Assembly (NCBI GenBank): GCA_009779835.1
Contig: WRBD01000001.1
Coordinates: 100,788-164,787 of the forward strand
DNA from: Defluviitaleaceae bacterium
GTDB taxonomy: Bacteria > Bacillota > Clostridia > Lachnospirales > WQUN01
Direction of reading: 5' to 3'
Length of the DNA stretch: 64,000 nucleotides
Part shown: in pieces, positions 27,664-37,390 of the stretch
Layout: every line of letters begins with the position of its first letter
How positions within the stretch are numbered: the first letter of the stretch is position 1
The notes under the pieces: generated by a model
What the model was told of the DNA's origin: nothing
Databases searched by the model: none
Seen by the model: only the letters and a program-made list of their open reading frames with translations
Translations under genes and position numbers: made by a program

Positions 27664-29295
27664 TTGAAAATAACAATTTTTGATTCGACTTTACGTGATG
27701 GCGCACAGGCAGAAGGGATTTCATTTTCTGTTACAGATAAAATAAAAATCGCTCAAGCTCTCGACAGCTTGGGCGTGGATTATATAGAGGCGGGAAACCC
27801 CGGCTCAAACCCGAAAGACTTGGAGTTTTTTCGTTATTTCAACGAAAACGGAGATAAGTCTCTTCGACATGCAAAACTGATTGCGTTCGGAAGCACTCGC
27901 CGAAAAGGGATTTCCGCGAAGGAAGATAAAAACGTGAACGCGCTTTTGGAATCCGGCGCGGGTTCGGTTTGTATTTTCGGAAAGTCGTGGGATTTTCATG
28001 TTACGGAAATTTTAAACGCTACGCTTGACGAAAACCTTGAAATGATTTGCGATACGGTTGCGTATTTAAAATCGCAGGGTAAAGAAGTTATGTTTGATGC
28101 GGAGCATTTTTTTGACGGGTATAAAAATAATCCGGAGTATGCATTCGCTTCGCTGAAAGCCGCACAAGACGGCGGTGCTGCCGCGCTTGTGCTTTGCGAC
28201 ACAAATGGCGGCTGTTTCCCGAATGAAATTTATGAAATCGTAAAAAAAGTTGTTGCGGAGTTTGAAGTTCCCGTTGGAATTCACACGCATAACGATTGTG
28301 AAATGGCGGTTGCAAATTCTATTATGGCAGTCGAAGCGGGCGCGACACAGGTTCAAGGCACATTCACCGGTTTTGGCGAGCGTTGTGGAAACGCGAATCT
28401 TTCGGCAATTATCCCGGGTTTGCAATTGAAAAAAGGATACGATTGCATCTTTCCCGATGAAATGCAAAACTTGACACGCACAGCGCGTTTTATTTCGGAA
28501 GTCGCGAATACTTCATTAAATAAACGTGCTGCTTATGTCGGGCAAACAGCGTTTGCGCACAAAGGCGGTATGCATATTGATGCGGTTGCGAAAAATCCTG
28601 AAAGTTTTGAACATATCAATCCGGAAAAAGTAGGCAATGCGCGACGCAATTTAATGAGCGAGGTTTCCGGTCGAAGCACACTTCTAAAAAAAGTTCAGCA
28701 GGTGAACCCTAAAATTACTCGTGATAGTCTGAAAATGGCAAGAGTAATGGAAAAATTAAAAGAGCAGGAGCGCAAGGGTTATCAATTTGAGAATGCTGAA
28801 AGTTCGTTTGCTTTGAAAATACGGCGAATTATAAGTAAAAGAAAACCACTTTTTGAGTTGTGTTATTTTAAAATTATCAGCGAAGATATGGCTTCCGCTT
28901 CTAAAAATGTTAACGCCACCGCCATACTAAAAATTCATGTAGACGACTATTCCGTAACAAAATCCCTTGATTCCATTAATGTAATCGTGGCAGAGGAGGG
29001 AAACGGCCCTGTAAACGCGCTTGACAGCGCACTTCGTAAGGCTCTTGACCCCTATTACGGAGAAGTATTGAAAAATGTAAAACTAACCGACTACAAAGTT
29101 CGCGTTCTTGACAGTAACGATGCAACACAATCAAAAGTTCGTGTTTTAATCGAGTCTACAGATGGCACGCGAAAATGGAGTACCGTCGGCGTTTCCCCGA
29201 ACGTCGTAGAAGCAAGCTGGGAGGCGTTGATGGACAGCATTAAATTTAAACTGATTATGGACAGGGATAAACGATACGAAGTTTTTGCGTATTAA
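27664..29295 (+). CDS. cimA: Citramalate synthase
   Basis: Condenses pyruvate and acetyl-CoA to (R)-citramalate, which LeuCD and LeuB turn into 2-oxobutyrate, the threonine-independent entry to isoleucine. The TTG start follows AAGGAG by eight bases. The 543 residues hold a DRE-TIM barrel (FDSTLRDGAQAEGISFSV, EAGNPGSNPKDL, GIHTHNDCEMAVANS, GTFTGFGERCGNANL), a helical linker and a C-terminal LeuA dimer/allosteric domain. The QAEG and PGSNPKD motifs mark the CimA branch rather than isopropylmalate or homocitrate synthase. No ilvA was seen in the window, supporting this role. The end overlaps the convergent crp-like gene by four bases. Confidence 0.88.
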   Translation: MKITIFDSTLRDGAQAEGISFSVTDKIKIAQALDSLGVDYIEAGNPGSNPKDLEFFRYFNENGDKSLRHAKLIAFGSTRRKGISAKEDKNVNALLESGAGSVCIFGKSWDFHVTEILNATLDENLEMICDTVAYLKSQGKEVMFDAEHFFDGYKNNPEYAFASLKAAQDGGAAALVLCDTNGGCFPNEIYEIVKKVVAEFEVPVGIHTHNDCEMAVANSIMAVEAGATQVQGTFTGFGERCGNANLSAIIPGLQLKKGYDCIFPDEMQNLTRTARFISEVANTSLNKRAAYVGQTAFAHKGGMHIDAVAKNPESFEHINPEKVGNARRNLMSEVSGRSTLLKKVQQVNPKITRDSLKMARVMEKLKEQERKGYQFENAESSFALKIRRIISKRKPLFELCYFKIISEDMASASKNVNATAILKIHVDDYSVTKSLDSINVIVAEEGNGPVNALDSALRKALDPYYGEVLKNVKLTDYKVRVLDSNDATQSKVRVLIESTDGTRKWSTVGVSPNVVEASWEALMDSIKFKLIMDRDKRYEVFAY

Positions 29296-29948
29296 CCTTC
29301 AAATGCAAACGCCGTCAACGCCGCGATATTTTTTATATGAATTACTTTGTACCGCGTCTCAATCCAGTCACTCTCGGCAAACCTGCTTAAAATTTTACTG
29401 ACAGTCACCCGTGACGCTCCGATTGTGTCGGAAATTTCGTCGTGGGTGCAAGTTACGCAGTTATTTTTTGCGTTGTCAATTATATAAATTGCAATTCTTT
29501 TATCCGCCTGTAAAAAAGATATATTTTCAATATAATTTGAAAACAGGCGGATTGTTTTTGACAAATATTCAAGCATATCCAATGCGAATTGCGGTTCGTT
29601 TCCGATAATATTTTTCATCATTAGTTTGTCGATGAGTATTATTTCGGATTTTTTCAATGCTCGCGCACACGAAGCTCGCGGCAGATTATCAAAAAACGCC
29701 GATTTTCCAAAAAGGCTTCCGCCCTCGAACGACACAAGAATTCTCTCCAAACCGCTGGGCGAACCGACATATATTTGAACTTTTCCACTCATTAAATAGT
29801 AAACGTGACCGGCATCATCGCCCTGCATATAAATCACTTGATTTTTTTCGTAAGTTTTCGGTTTATCCAAACTGTCAAAAATTTCTTTATTTTTCAGGCG
29901 AAAGACGCTTCTCTCTGCGTTAAATGCCGAAAATGTGTTGTTTGTCAT
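29292..29948 (-). CDS. Crp/Fnr family transcription regulator
   Basis: 218 residues: an N-terminal cyclic-nucleotide-binding-type barrel (about 15-125, NQVIYMQGDDAGHVYYLMSGKVQIYV) and a C-terminal winged helix (about 150-215, THDEISDTIGASRVTVSKILSRFAE). No cysteine cluster typical of Fnr is present at the N-terminus, so oxygen sensing by an Fe-S cluster is unlikely; the effector is unknown. It is divergent from leuC and convergent with cimA, in the middle of the branched-chain block, and may control these genes. Confidence 0.88.
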   Translation of the reverse strand: MTNNTFSAFNAERSVFRLKNKEIFDSLDKPKTYEKNQVIYMQGDDAGHVYYLMSGKVQIYVGSPSGLERILVSFEGGSLFGKSAFFDNLPRASCARALKKSEIILIDKLMMKNIIGNEPQFALDMLEYLSKTIRLFSNYIENISFLQADKRIAIYIIDNAKNNCVTCTHDEISDTIGASRVTVSKILSRFAESDWIETRYKVIHIKNIAALTAFAFEG

Positions 29949-29977
29949 TTAAAATCATTCCTAAAATAATTTTTTGA

Positions 29978-30006
29978 ATTGTAGCGTACTTTACATTTCA
30001 TATCAA
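29978..30006 (-). promoter_or_regulatory. Promoter of the crp-like gene
   Basis: On the minus strand TTGATA (30006-30001) and TACAAT (29983-29978), exactly 17 bases apart, about 30 bases upstream of the start. It overlaps the leuC upstream region. Confidence 0.7.
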
Positions 30007-30050
30007 CAACCGGTGTTATTATTAAAAAAACGAGAAGAGAGGTGCAAATT

Positions 30051-31310
30051 ATGGGCATGACCATGACTCAAAAAATTTTAGCCGCACACGCGGGTTTGGA
30101 GAGTGTTTCGGCAGGGCAGTTAATTGAAGCTAAGCTTGATTTGGTACTTGGAAACGATGTCACCACACCTGTTGCAGTGAAGGAATTTGCGAAAATCGGG
30201 GTTGACAAAGTTTTTGATAAGAAAAAAATTGCGATTGTTCCCGACCATTTTACGCCGAACAAGGATATTCTATCGGCAGAGCATTGCAAGCAGATTCGCG
30301 AATTCGCCCATAAATATGAAATTGAAAATTATTTTGAAGTGGGTGAAATGGGAATCGAGCATTGCCTTATTCCCGAAAAAGGGCTTGCAGTGCCGGGCGA
30401 TGCTATAATCGGTGCGGATAGTCATACCTGCACTTACGGTGCGCTTGGTGCGTTTTCAACGGGTGTTGGAAGCACGGATATGGCTTGTGCAATGGCGATT
30501 GGCGGTACTTGGTTTAAGGTTCCGCCCGCTCTTAAATTTGAGCTTGTGGGTAAGCCCGCGAAATGGGTTTCCGGTAAGGATATTATTTTGCATATCATAG
30601 GCATGATTGGTGTGGACGGCGCGCTTTATAAATCTATGGAATATTGTGGTGAAGGCTTGCAATATCTTTCTATGGATGACCGTTTTTGTATCGCGAATAT
30701 GGCAATTGAAGCGGGCGCAAAAAACGGAATTTTTCCCGTAGATGAAAAAACCCGTGCATATGTAAAAGAACACGCAACACGCCCGGGCGTTGAATACACT
30801 GCCGATGCCGACGCTGAATACGAAGCAACCTACACAATTGACCTTTCTGCTTTGCGCCCGACGGTTGCATTCCCGCATCTGCCCGAAAATACAAAAATAA
30901 TTGACAACGTGGGCGAGGTAAAACTTGATCAAGTTGTAATAGGAAGCTGCACAAACGGACGTATTGAAGATATGCGTGTTGCGGCAGGAATTCTGCGCGG
31001 GAAAAAAGTTGCGAAAGGTTTGCGCGTTTTAATTTTCCCCGGAACACAAAATATTTCGTTGCAAATGATTGAAGAAGGGCTTATGCAAGATTTCATCAAA
31101 GCAGGCGCGGTTGTTTCACCCGCTACCTGCGGGCCTTGTCTTGGTGGGCATATGGGAATTCTTGCGAAAGGTGAACGCGCTCTTGCCACAACAAACCGAA
31201 ATTTCGTAGGGCGCATGGGTTCGCCGGAAGCGGAAGTTTATTTGTCAAGCCCGGCAGTTGCGGCGGCTTCGGCACTTACGGGATATATTACAGACCCGGA
31301 GAAAATATAA
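30051..31310 (+). CDS. leuC: 3-isopropylmalate dehydratase, large subunit
   Basis: Aconitase-family isomerase of leucine synthesis; also expected to act on citramalate. ATG at 30051 is eight bases after AGAGAGG, giving 419 residues, the shorter archaeal/clostridial type. [32 protein letters not shown] and [16 protein letters not shown] supply the three Fe-S cysteines. LeuD, its small subunit, is encoded 450 bases on, with a GNAT gene between them. Confidence 0.96.
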   Translation: MGMTMTQKILAAHAGLESVSAGQLIEAKLDLVLGNDVTTPVAVKEFAKIGVDKVFDKKKIAIVPDHFTPNKDILSAEHCKQIREFAHKYEIENYFEVGEMGIEHCLIPEKGLAVPGDAIIGADSHTCTYGALGAFSTGVGSTDMACAMAIGGTWFKVPPALKFELVGKPAKWVSGKDIILHIIGMIGVDGALYKSMEYCGEGLQYLSMDDRFCIANMAIEAGAKNGIFPVDEKTRAYVKEHATRPGVEYTADADAEYEATYTIDLSALRPTVAFPHLPENTKIIDNVGEVKLDQVVIGSCTNGRIEDMRVAAGILRGKKVAKGLRVLIFPGTQNISLQMIEEGLMQDFIKAGAVVSPATCGPCLGGHMGILAKGERALATTNRNFVGRMGSPEAEVYLSSPAVAAASALTGYITDPEKI

Positions 31311-31314
31311 TCAT

Positions 31315-31746
31315 ATGACTATCCGTGACATGGAAATTTATGACTTAGATTTTTTGTCTGAACTTTATTTTCAGTTTTGGGGCGAGAAATCTAATGTGGT
31401 AAAAGTGCGGAAGAAATTTTCTCAATTGCAAGAAAATCCTGCTTATATTCTTCTTTGCGCTGTTGAAGACGACCGACTGGTAGGTTCTGTTATGGGTGTA
31501 ATTTGCGAAGAACTTTATGGCGAATGTCAGCCGTTTCTTGTAGTGGAAAATATGATTGTAGACAGCAGTTGTAGAAAAAAAGGAATAGGGAAATTACTAT
31601 TTGCAGAATTGGAAAAGCAAGCGAAAAAGCGAGAGTGTTCGCAAATTTTACTTGTAACGGAAAGCAACCGCGAAGATGCTTGCGGGTTTTACGAATCGTT
31701 GGGATTTCATCCGACTGCAAATAAGGGGTATAAGAAAAAAATTTAA
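31315..31746 (+). CDS. GNAT N-acetyltransferase
   Basis: 143 residues of GCN5-related acetyltransferase fold. The acetyl-CoA loop reads [11 protein letters not shown] and the later [14 protein letters not shown] is the family C-terminal motif. It starts four bases after leuC within the leu operon. Substrate unknown; related small GNATs acetylate amino acids, amines or proteins. The ORF can be extended upstream inside leuC, but the ATG at 31315 gives the family N-terminus ([10 protein letters not shown]). Confidence 0.82.
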   Translation: MTIRDMEIYDLDFLSELYFQFWGEKSNVVKVRKKFSQLQENPAYILLCAVEDDRLVGSVMGVICEELYGECQPFLVVENMIVDSSCRKKGIGKLLFAELEKQAKKRECSQILLVTESNREDACGFYESLGFHPTANKGYKKKI

Positions 31747-31763
31747 CAAACGGAGTTGATTTT

Positions 31764-32258
31764 ATGAAAGCAAAAGGTTCTGTTTTTAAATACGGCGATA
31801 ATGTTGACACAGACGTAATAATCCCGGCGCGGTATCTGAATGACTCACGCCCGGAAAGTCTTGCGGCGCACTGTATGGAAGATATTGATGCCTCCTTTCC
31901 GCAACGTGTAAAGCCCGGTGATATCATTGTCGCAGATAAAAATTTCGGTTGCGGTTCGTCTCGCGAGCACGCTCCCATTGCAATCAAGGCTTCTGGAATT
32001 TCGTGTGTAATTGCCGAAACATTCGCGCGGATTTTTTATCGTAATGCAATCAATATCGGTTTGCCGATTTTAGAATGCCCACAAGCGGCGAAAGCAATTA
32101 AAGCCGGTGAAGAAGTCGAAATCGACTTCACGACCGGCACAATTACAAATGTAAGCACGGGCGATAAATTCCAAGCCGCGCCCTTCCCCGAGTTTATGCA
32201 AGAGCTGATGGCGGCGGGCGGTTTAGTCGAACGTACAAAGAAAAAACTAAGCGCGTAG
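31764..32258 (+). CDS. leuD: 3-isopropylmalate dehydratase, small subunit
   Basis: 164 residues, the swivelling domain that completes the LeuC active site. It starts [26 protein letters not shown] and has the conserved [17 protein letters not shown]. Length fits the archaeal/clostridial LeuD that pairs with the short LeuC here. Ribosome site CGGAG precedes it. Confidence 0.96.
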   Translation: MKAKGSVFKYGDNVDTDVIIPARYLNDSRPESLAAHCMEDIDASFPQRVKPGDIIVADKNFGCGSSREHAPIAIKASGISCVIAETFARIFYRNAINIGLPILECPQAAKAIKAGEEVEIDFTTGTITNVSTGDKFQAAPFPEFMQELMAAGGLVERTKKKLSA

Positions 32259-32278
32259 TCCAAAAAGGATAGATTTCT

Positions 32279-32821
32279 GTGACAAAGCTGGACAATCTAA
32301 CGGACGAGCAAAAGCAACATGAAATACACGCTTTTCGCGAAAGACAGCGAATAATGATAAGCCGAGGCAAAGTAATTGTCATTGCCATTGCAATTTTTTC
32401 AATGTTGGGCGCGGTATATAATGTCGTCACCAATTATAACGTTGGTGTTATAATTGGTGCGGTATTTAGTATTTGTTGTTCTGTTGCCCTCATAAAAGGC
32501 GTTCCGTGGGTGCGATATTTTTTCATTGTTTCGTTTATTTTAAGCGCGTTTATTGTGTTTCTTGCTCTTGATATGGTATCACCGCCGCGGAGCTTTTCCG
32601 AAATATCAGGGCAAACGGTTGCCGCAATCTTTGATTCCGCCACGGGTGAAACTACATTCACCGTTGTGAATGAAACTACTTTTCCGCGCGAAGAACTTGA
32701 AGGTGTTACCGCAATTTATGTATGGTTGTCTGTATTGCTTGCGGTTTATATCATTTGTGCAAACATTCTTATGTTCAGCAAAAGTGTAAAAGAATATCTG
32801 TATGCTGAAAGATATCAGTAA
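32279..32821 (+). CDS. Integral membrane protein of unknown function
   Basis: 180 residues, GTG start with AAGGAT nine bases upstream. Four membrane segments are visible at roughly 33-51, 55-72, 78-98 and 143-165, with an outside loop between the third and fourth. No known family. It lies in the leu operon between leuD and leuB; a link with leucine transport or sensing would be speculation. Confidence 0.7.
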   Translation: MTKLDNLTDEQKQHEIHAFRERQRIMISRGKVIVIAIAIFSMLGAVYNVVTNYNVGVIIGAVFSICCSVALIKGVPWVRYFFIVSFILSAFIVFLALDMVSPPRSFSEISGQTVAAIFDSATGETTFTVVNETTFPREELEGVTAIYVWLSVLLAVYIICANILMFSKSVKEYLYAERYQ

Positions 32822-32833
32822 AGGAGATTGATT

Positions 32834-33913
32834 ATGGCAAATTTTAAAATTGCCACAATCCCGGGCGATGGAATCGGCCCTGAGATTGTGGTTGAAACGA
32901 TAAAAGTTTTAGAAAAAATCGGCGAACTTTTTGGGCATTCATTTGAGTTTACGGAAGTTTTGGCGGGCGGAATAGCTATTGATAAAGTGGGCGTTCCGTT
33001 GCCGGATGAAACAGTTGAGGTTTGCAAGAAAAGCGACGCTGTTCTTTTAGGAGCGGTTGGTGGGTGGAAATGGGATGTTCTTCCCGGTAATATGCGCCCG
33101 GAACGCGCACTTCTTGGGATTCGCGGGGCGCTTGGGCTTTACGCGAACTTGCGTCCGGCGGTTTTGCATGACGCGCTCAAAGACGCTTGTCCTCTTCGTC
33201 CGGACATTGCGGCGGATGGAATTGACATTATGATTGTTCGCGAATTAACAGGCGGTATGTATTTCGGTGACCGCGGTCGCAAGGAAACGGATTTGGGCGA
33301 AGCCGCCTGGGATACGGAAATGTATGCCGTAGATGAGGTGAAGCGTATTGCAATCACGGCATTCGAGCTTGCGCGTTTGCGCAAGAAAAAATTAACGAAT
33401 GTTGACAAAGCAAATGTTCTTGAATCGTCGCGGCTGTGGCGCGAGGTTATTCTTAATGTTGCGAAAAATTATCCCGATGTCGCGCTTGACCATCTTTACA
33501 TCGACAACGCTGCAATGCAAATCATTCGCGACCCCGGCTCTTATGACGTTATGGTGACAACAAATATGTTTGGTGATATCCTTTCCGATGAAGCCAGTCA
33601 AATTACGGGTTCAATAGGAATGCTTCCCTCCGCCAGCTTGAACAAGGATAATTTCGGAATGTACGAGCCGATTCACGGCTCCGCGCCCGATATCGCGGGG
33701 CAGGACAAAGCTAACCCTATCGCTACAATTCTTTCTGCCGCAATGATGCTTGAATATACGTTTAAACTTCCGGCGGAAGCAAAGGCAATCGAAAGCGCCG
33801 TAACCGCCGTATTGAAAACAGGCGCACGCACCGGTGATATTATGTCGGACGGAATGAGGCTCGTCGGTACGAAGGAAATGGGACGGCTTATTCTGGAGGC
33901 AATCAAAGGTTAA
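32834..33913 (+). CDS. leuB: 3-isopropylmalate dehydrogenase
   Basis: NAD-dependent oxidative decarboxylation of 3-isopropylmalate (and 3-methylmalate from the citramalate route). The ATG at 32834 lies seven bases after AAGGAG and gives 359 residues. [50 protein letters not shown] and [14 protein letters not shown] (metal-binding aspartates) are present, with [14 protein letters not shown] near the cofactor site. Confidence 0.97.
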   Translation: MANFKIATIPGDGIGPEIVVETIKVLEKIGELFGHSFEFTEVLAGGIAIDKVGVPLPDETVEVCKKSDAVLLGAVGGWKWDVLPGNMRPERALLGIRGALGLYANLRPAVLHDALKDACPLRPDIAADGIDIMIVRELTGGMYFGDRGRKETDLGEAAWDTEMYAVDEVKRIAITAFELARLRKKKLTNVDKANVLESSRLWREVILNVAKNYPDVALDHLYIDNAAMQIIRDPGSYDVMVTTNMFGDILSDEASQITGSIGMLPSASLNKDNFGMYEPIHGSAPDIAGQDKANPIATILSAAMMLEYTFKLPAEAKAIESAVTAVLKTGARTGDIMSDGMRLVGTKEMGRLILEAIKG

Positions 33914-33919
33914 GGCGCA

Positions 33920-34357
33920 ATGGATACATTTGTAATGGATACGTTTACAGTAGTTGCGTTGTTTATCGGCGGGGCGTGTTGTTTATTTATTTCAATGTGG
34001 GGCATGAAACGATTTTATAGAATCGTGAAAAATGGAATCTTTGTTGACGCAACGATAGTCAGAACCGAAAAAGAAAAAATGAATAATCCCGGTGAAATTA
34101 TTGCAACATCGTACACGTTTGTGCCGATACTGAAATACACCGTTGAGGGGAAAGAATATCAGGCGGAATTTGGCGATGGTAACAGCAACAGTCACCCGGA
34201 ATTCCTTGACGGGAAAGCCGTGGTTATTTGTTGCGAAAAAAACAACCCCGAAAATTTTTTTGTTAAAGATGATAAAAAACAATTCCTTAGAAGTATTTTG
34301 TTTATGATTTTCGGACTGGTTTTTATTTTTGTTGCTGTTTATGCGGGGTTGATGTAG
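33920..34357 (+). CDS. DUF3592-like membrane protein
   Basis: 145 residues with membrane segments at about 9-27 and 122-142 and a beta-rich outside or cytoplasmic domain between them (GIFVDATIVRTE...YTVEGKEYQAEFG...VVICCEKNNPENF). That layout and the central motif resemble DUF3592. It starts six bases after leuB. Function unknown. Confidence 0.6.
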   Translation: MDTFVMDTFTVVALFIGGACCLFISMWGMKRFYRIVKNGIFVDATIVRTEKEKMNNPGEIIATSYTFVPILKYTVEGKEYQAEFGDGNSNSHPEFLDGKAVVICCEKNNPENFFVKDDKKQFLRSILFMIFGLVFIFVAVYAGLM

Positions 34358-34390
34358 CAGGATTGTTAATTAAGAAAAAGGGATAGGGTA

Positions 34391-35308
34391 ATGAAAGAAA
34401 ACCTTAACGAAATATTGCGGCAATTCGGTTTCGCAACCTCTGCCGAGACAGAGCATTTGCGCACGCTGAACAACAGCACATGGTCTGTTGATGGCGCATA
34501 TATTTTGAAGCAAAACAGTGATAAAAGCCAAGTAGAAAAGTCAGTCATCATGAATAATTTTTTACGCGGGGAAGGAATTCCCGTTGTGGAATATTTGGCG
34601 GCAGACACAGGAGACGATTTTATTGCTTTCGAGGATTACTTTTATACGGTAATGCGCAAAATGAAAGGCGAACACGTTGGAGCGTTCTCGGGCGATTTTA
34701 TCGACAGGGCGTATCATGCGGGCGTTGAAATCGCGCGGCTTCACAAGGCGTTAAAAAAGTTTTCGGGTTTTGCGGAAGATTATAATTCCGATTTGATTCA
34801 TGATTTGAAAAATTGGGTCAGCCAGGAAATAGAATCCAAAAACATAGACGTGCCGCGTGAAATAATGGATTCATGCCTTGATTTTGCCGAGGTTTATTAT
34901 GCGTTGCCGCGGCAATTAATTCATAGGGATATTCAATACGGAAACATATTGTTTGATAACAACAGGCTTTCCGGTTTTTTGGATTTTGATTTATCGCAAA
35001 AAAATGCGCGTATTTTTGATGTTGTGTACTTTCTGAATGCCATTCTCGCTGATAATAATTTTAACGACAGCGACTCCGTTAAACAGTGGCGGCAACTTGC
35101 CGATTCGTTTTTACAAGGCTATCATTCCGAAAACAAACTTTGCGCCGCCGAAATAAACGCATTTCACAAGATGGCTCTTTCAATCCAGCTTATTTTTATT
35201 GCATGGTTCGCGTCCAATCAAACGGATTTGATTGCGCAAAATATCGAGATGGCGAAATGGATTTTTTCAAATAAGGATATATACGAGTTCACAGTGAAAG
35301 GAATATGA
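34391..35308 (+). CDS. Aminoglycoside phosphotransferase-like kinase
   Basis: 305 residues with the APH/choline kinase fold. The catalytic loop reads IHRDIQYGNILFDNN and the metal motif GFLDFDLSQKNARIFDV; an N-terminal nucleotide lobe has GAYILKQNSD. It may phosphorylate a small alcohol such as homoserine, choline or an antibiotic. It sits in the leu operon, three bases before leuA. Homoserine kinase type II belongs to this fold, but the sequence alone does not decide the substrate. Confidence 0.75.
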   Translation: MKENLNEILRQFGFATSAETEHLRTLNNSTWSVDGAYILKQNSDKSQVEKSVIMNNFLRGEGIPVVEYLAADTGDDFIAFEDYFYTVMRKMKGEHVGAFSGDFIDRAYHAGVEIARLHKALKKFSGFAEDYNSDLIHDLKNWVSQEIESKNIDVPREIMDSCLDFAEVYYALPRQLIHRDIQYGNILFDNNRLSGFLDFDLSQKNARIFDVVYFLNAILADNNFNDSDSVKQWRQLADSFLQGYHSENKLCAAEINAFHKMALSIQLIFIAWFASNQTDLIAQNIEMAKWIFSNKDIYEFTVKGI

Positions 35309-35311
35309 AAA

Positions 35312-36952
35312 ATGAATTTCAAGAAATATCGCCCCGCGCCCGTGATTGATTTCCCCACCCGCACATGGCCGAACAAGCGGCAAACCGCCTCGCCTTTGTG
35401 GTGCAGTGTAGACTTACGTGACGGCAATCAGTCGCTTGTTACGCCGCTTACAATGGAGCAAAAGTTGGAATTCTTTAAATATCTTGTGCGAATCGGGTTC
35501 AAGGAGATTGAAGTTGGGTTTCCGGCGGCTTCGGACGGCGAATTTCAATTTATCCGCACGCTAATCGAGCAAAATTTAATTCCCGAAGATGTGACAATTC
35601 AAGTGCTGACGCAATCGCGCGAACCTATTATTCGCAGAACGTTTGAATCGCTGCAGGGTGTGAAAAAAGCTACGGTGCATTTGTATAACGCAACTTCGCC
35701 GCTGTTCCGTGAGGTTGTTTTCGGTAACTCGAAGGAGAAGACTATTGAGCTTGCGGTTTTCGGCGCGGAAATGTTTTGTAAATTGGCAGACGAAAGCAAC
35801 GCCGGCGAACAATTTAATTTTGAATATTCGCCCGAGTGTTTTTCGCAAACGGAGCTAGATTTTGCTGTGGAGGTCTGCAATGCCGTGATTTCCGCGTGGG
35901 AAGGGCGCAACGTGATTATTAATTTGCCCTTCACCGTCGAGTCGTTCACGCCGAATGTACATGCAGATATGATTGAATATGTATGCGGAAAATTAAAAAA
36001 TCGTGAAAAAATTACGGTCAGTTTGCACGCGCACAATGACCGCGGAACAGCCGTTGCCGCCACAGAATTATGTTTGCTTGCGGGCGCAGACAGAGTGGAG
36101 GGAACGCTTTTCGGTAACGGAGAACGTACCGGAAACGCGGATATTATCACTCTTGCGATGAATTTATATTCGCAGGGTATTGACCCCGGGCTGGATTTTT
36201 CAAACATAGATGAAGCAATAGAACTTTACGAACGCTCAACCTGTTTGCCCGTTCATCCGCGGCATCCGTATACGGGCGAGCTAGTTTACACCGCTTTTTC
36301 CGGCTCGCATCAAGATGCGATTCGCAAAGGAATGGCGGCGAAATCCGGCGATAATTGGCAAATTCCTTATCTTCCCATAGACCCTGCCGACGTCGGGCGC
36401 GGTTACGACCCAATTATTCGGGTGAACAGCCAATCCGGAAGCAGCAGCGCGGCGTATATATTAGAAACAAAATTCGGCATTCCTGTTCCGAAAGTCGTTC
36501 AAAGGGATTTTGGGCCGATTATCACCGCTTATTCCGATTCGCAAAGCGAGGAGCTTTTACCGGATAAAATCAAAAAATTGTTTAAAGAAACTTATATTCT
36601 TGAAGCACCGAATAAATTTATCGAACGAATCGAATATGCGCAAGAAAACGAAATTTTCACTATATCCTGTATAATTGAAAAAGGCGGCAAACCCCTTACA
36701 ATCAACGGAAAGGGTAGGGGAGGGATACATGCATTTTGCAATGCCGTAAAAGATGCATTTGGATTAGAATTCGATGTAGGTCATTACAGCCAGCACACAC
36801 TTGATGCTAAGGAGGGCGCGGAAGCCCCCGCCATTACCTATATAGAGATTAAAATGAACGGCAAAAACTATTTTGGCGCGGGAATTAGCCGAAGCACAAC
36901 AAACTCCGCGTTGAAGGCTGTTGTTAGCGCGCTAAACAATAGTTTAAAATGA
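35312..36952 (+). CDS. leuA: 2-isopropylmalate synthase
   Basis: Condenses acetyl-CoA and 2-oxoisovalerate, the first leucine-specific step. The 546 residues belong to the long fungal/actinobacterial-like LeuA type: KYRPAPVIDFPTRTWPNKR, CSVDLRDGNQSLVTP, EIEVGFPAASDGEF, LHAHNDRGTAVAA and GNGERTGNADI, then a C-terminal LeuA dimer domain that in the family binds leucine. The start is three bases after the APH gene and the stop overlaps the following GNAT by four bases. Confidence 0.94.
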   Translation: MNFKKYRPAPVIDFPTRTWPNKRQTASPLWCSVDLRDGNQSLVTPLTMEQKLEFFKYLVRIGFKEIEVGFPAASDGEFQFIRTLIEQNLIPEDVTIQVLTQSREPIIRRTFESLQGVKKATVHLYNATSPLFREVVFGNSKEKTIELAVFGAEMFCKLADESNAGEQFNFEYSPECFSQTELDFAVEVCNAVISAWEGRNVIINLPFTVESFTPNVHADMIEYVCGKLKNREKITVSLHAHNDRGTAVAATELCLLAGADRVEGTLFGNGERTGNADIITLAMNLYSQGIDPGLDFSNIDEAIELYERSTCLPVHPRHPYTGELVYTAFSGSHQDAIRKGMAAKSGDNWQIPYLPIDPADVGRGYDPIIRVNSQSGSSSAAYILETKFGIPVPKVVQRDFGPIITAYSDSQSEELLPDKIKKLFKETYILEAPNKFIERIEYAQENEIFTISCIIEKGGKPLTINGKGRGGIHAFCNAVKDAFGLEFDVGHYSQHTLDAKEGAEAPAITYIEIKMNGKNYFGAGISRSTTNSALKAVVSALNNSLK

Positions 36953-37389
36953 ATATCCGAATTATGGCAATCGGCGATTACGAAAAAGTCTACTCCCTTT
37001 GGCTGAGCACGCCAAACATGGGATTAAATAATCTTGATGATTCCAAAGAGGGTATAGCGAAGTATCTTGCGAGAAACCCGAATACTTGTTTTGTCGCCGA
37101 AAAAAACGCCGAGATTATCGGCGTTATTTTAAGCGGCCACGACGGACGCAGGGGATATATCCATCATATGGCGGTTGCGCAAAGCGAACAACGAAACGGC
37201 ATTGGTGCTTCCTTAGTCGATACCGCTTTGTCCGCGCTTGAACAGGAAGGTATAAAAAAGGTCGTGTGTGTTGTGTTTGCTCAAAACGAAAAAGGCAACG
37301 CGTTTTGGGAAAAACACGGGTTCACCACCCGACTCGATTTAGTTTACCGCGATAAGGCGTTAGTGGAATTGACGAGAATTGATACATGA
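36949..37389 (+). CDS. GNAT N-acetyltransferase
   Basis: 146 residues, start overlapping leuA by four bases (translational coupling). Acetyl-CoA site QRNGIGASLVDTAL, and FAQNEKGNAFWEKHGF is the family C-terminal motif. It is last in the leu operon and convergent with the next gene. Substrate unknown; it shares no obvious close kinship with the GNAT after leuC beyond the fold. Confidence 0.85.
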   Translation: MNIRIMAIGDYEKVYSLWLSTPNMGLNNLDDSKEGIAKYLARNPNTCFVAEKNAEIIGVILSGHDGRRGYIHHMAVAQSEQRNGIGASLVDTALSALEQEGIKKVVCVVFAQNEKGNAFWEKHGFTTRLDLVYRDKALVELTRIDT

Positions 37390-37390
37390 T

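Noticed and set aside
35599..36207. Long 202-codon minus-strand frame inside leuA
   Set aside because: Antisense shadow of a well-recognised leuA gene with conserved catalytic motifs.
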